Shown here: in pieces, positions 5,354 through 5,448 of the stretch
How positions within the stretch are numbered: position 1 is the first letter of the stretch
Layout: each line of letters opens with the position of its first letter
Translations under genes and position numbers: made by a program
The notes under the pieces: generated by a model
Seen by the model: only the letters and a program-made list of their open reading frames with translations
Database searches by the model: none
Told to the model about the DNA's origin: nothing
NCBI GenBank assembly: GCA_001805205.1
Contig: MHER01000127.1
Coordinates: 1-5,448 of the forward strand
Length of the DNA: 5,448 bases
Direction: 5' to 3'
Origin: Nitrospirae bacterium RIFCSPLOW2_12_42_9
Lineage (GTDB): Bacteria > Nitrospirota > 9FT-COMBO-42-15 > HDB-SIOI813

Positions 5354-5448
5354 ATGAAACAATCATGTTACATGTTAACACAAAGGACAATGAAAATGGG
5401 CGTAGACGTAGGGACAGACCTTTAGGTCTGTCCAACAGGAAAGGGACA
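5354..5448 (+). repeat. Dispersed repeat copy 2, cut by the window edge
   Basis: Bases 5354-5448 match 1169-1263 without gaps (85 of 95), in the same orientation and 4185 bp downstream. From 5378 on, 69 of 71 bases agree; the two differences are adjacent, at 5397-5398. It contains the complete arm A (GTAG plus 10-bp hairpin, 5408-5433), the 10-nt spacer, and the first bases of arm B before the sequence ends. Like copy 1 it begins at an ATGAAAC preceded by a Shine-Dalgarno. It lies between rpmD and the expected position of rplO. The right boundary cannot be seen. Confidence 0.85.

Noticed and set aside
5339..5366. TTGACA (5339-5344) as the -35 of a promoter with AATCAT at 5361-5366
   Set aside because: The -35 is perfect, but the best -10 at 16-nt spacing matches only 4 of 6 and lacks the first T. 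A better -10 (TATGAT, 5348-5353) is far too close. Probably chance in AT-rich DNA.
1169..5448. CRISPR array or toxin-antitoxin or defence system
   Set aside because: Only two repeat copies 4 kb apart with ribosomal genes between, no spacers, and no non-ribosomal protein genes in the window.

Overview
The window is a stretch of a bacterial S10-spc ribosomal protein operon, entirely on the + strand. It holds the 3' end of rplV, then rpsC-rplP-rpmC-rpsQ and rplN-rplX-rplE-rpsN-rpsH-rplF-rplR-rpsE-rpmD. The order is the standard bacterial one, and rplO (L15) would be expected next, just past the right edge. S14 is the short zinc-binding form and L24 has a four-cysteine tail. L30 is present, and moderate to low GC and many TTG/GTG starts are evident. 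These traits fit many bacterial phyla. I would lean towards a Nitrospirota- or Desulfobacterota-like or candidate-phylum bacterium, but this is weak and cannot be settled from this window.

Layout: genes are packed with overlaps of 1-14 nt or gaps of 1-24 nt, except at two places. One is a 144-nt gap between rplP and rpmC (1168-1311). The other is at least 121 nt after rpmD (5328-5448). Both gaps are filled by copies of the same small repeat in the same orientation. The similarity runs ungapped over 1169-1263 and 5354-5448 (85 of 95 positions identical, 69 of the last 71), and copy 2 is cut by the window edge. Copy 1 contains a REP/BIME-like core: GTAG plus a 10-bp hairpin, a 10-nt spacer, then an 11-bp hairpin plus CTAC, with base-pair-preserving differences between the arms.

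The most interesting point is where the copies sit. In copy 1 the hexamer TGAAAC occurs at both edges (1170-1175 and 1313-1318). Removing one hexamer and the DNA between restores a normal junction: rplP stop, 1 nt, then an ATG-AAA-CTG start for rpmC with the Shine-Dalgarno AGAGGTGA at proper spacing. Copy 2 likewise begins at an ATGAAAC with an AGGA Shine-Dalgarno 6 nt upstream, where rplO (family N-terminus usually MKL) should begin. The model is a short mobile element of about 137-143 bp that enters ribosomal protein genes at their start codons and supplies a replacement ribosome-binding site and start codon. The right end of copy 2, outside the window, is the decisive test.

Functionally, the genes supply core parts of both subunits: exit tunnel and peptidyl transferase surroundings (L22, L16, L29, L24), 5S rRNA region (L5, L18), factor-binding region (L6, L14), decoding and mRNA entry (S3, S5), and 16S assembly (S17, S8, S14). 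Their expression is presumably coupled by polycistronic transcription and translational overlap. The two repeats would be transcribed within that mRNA.
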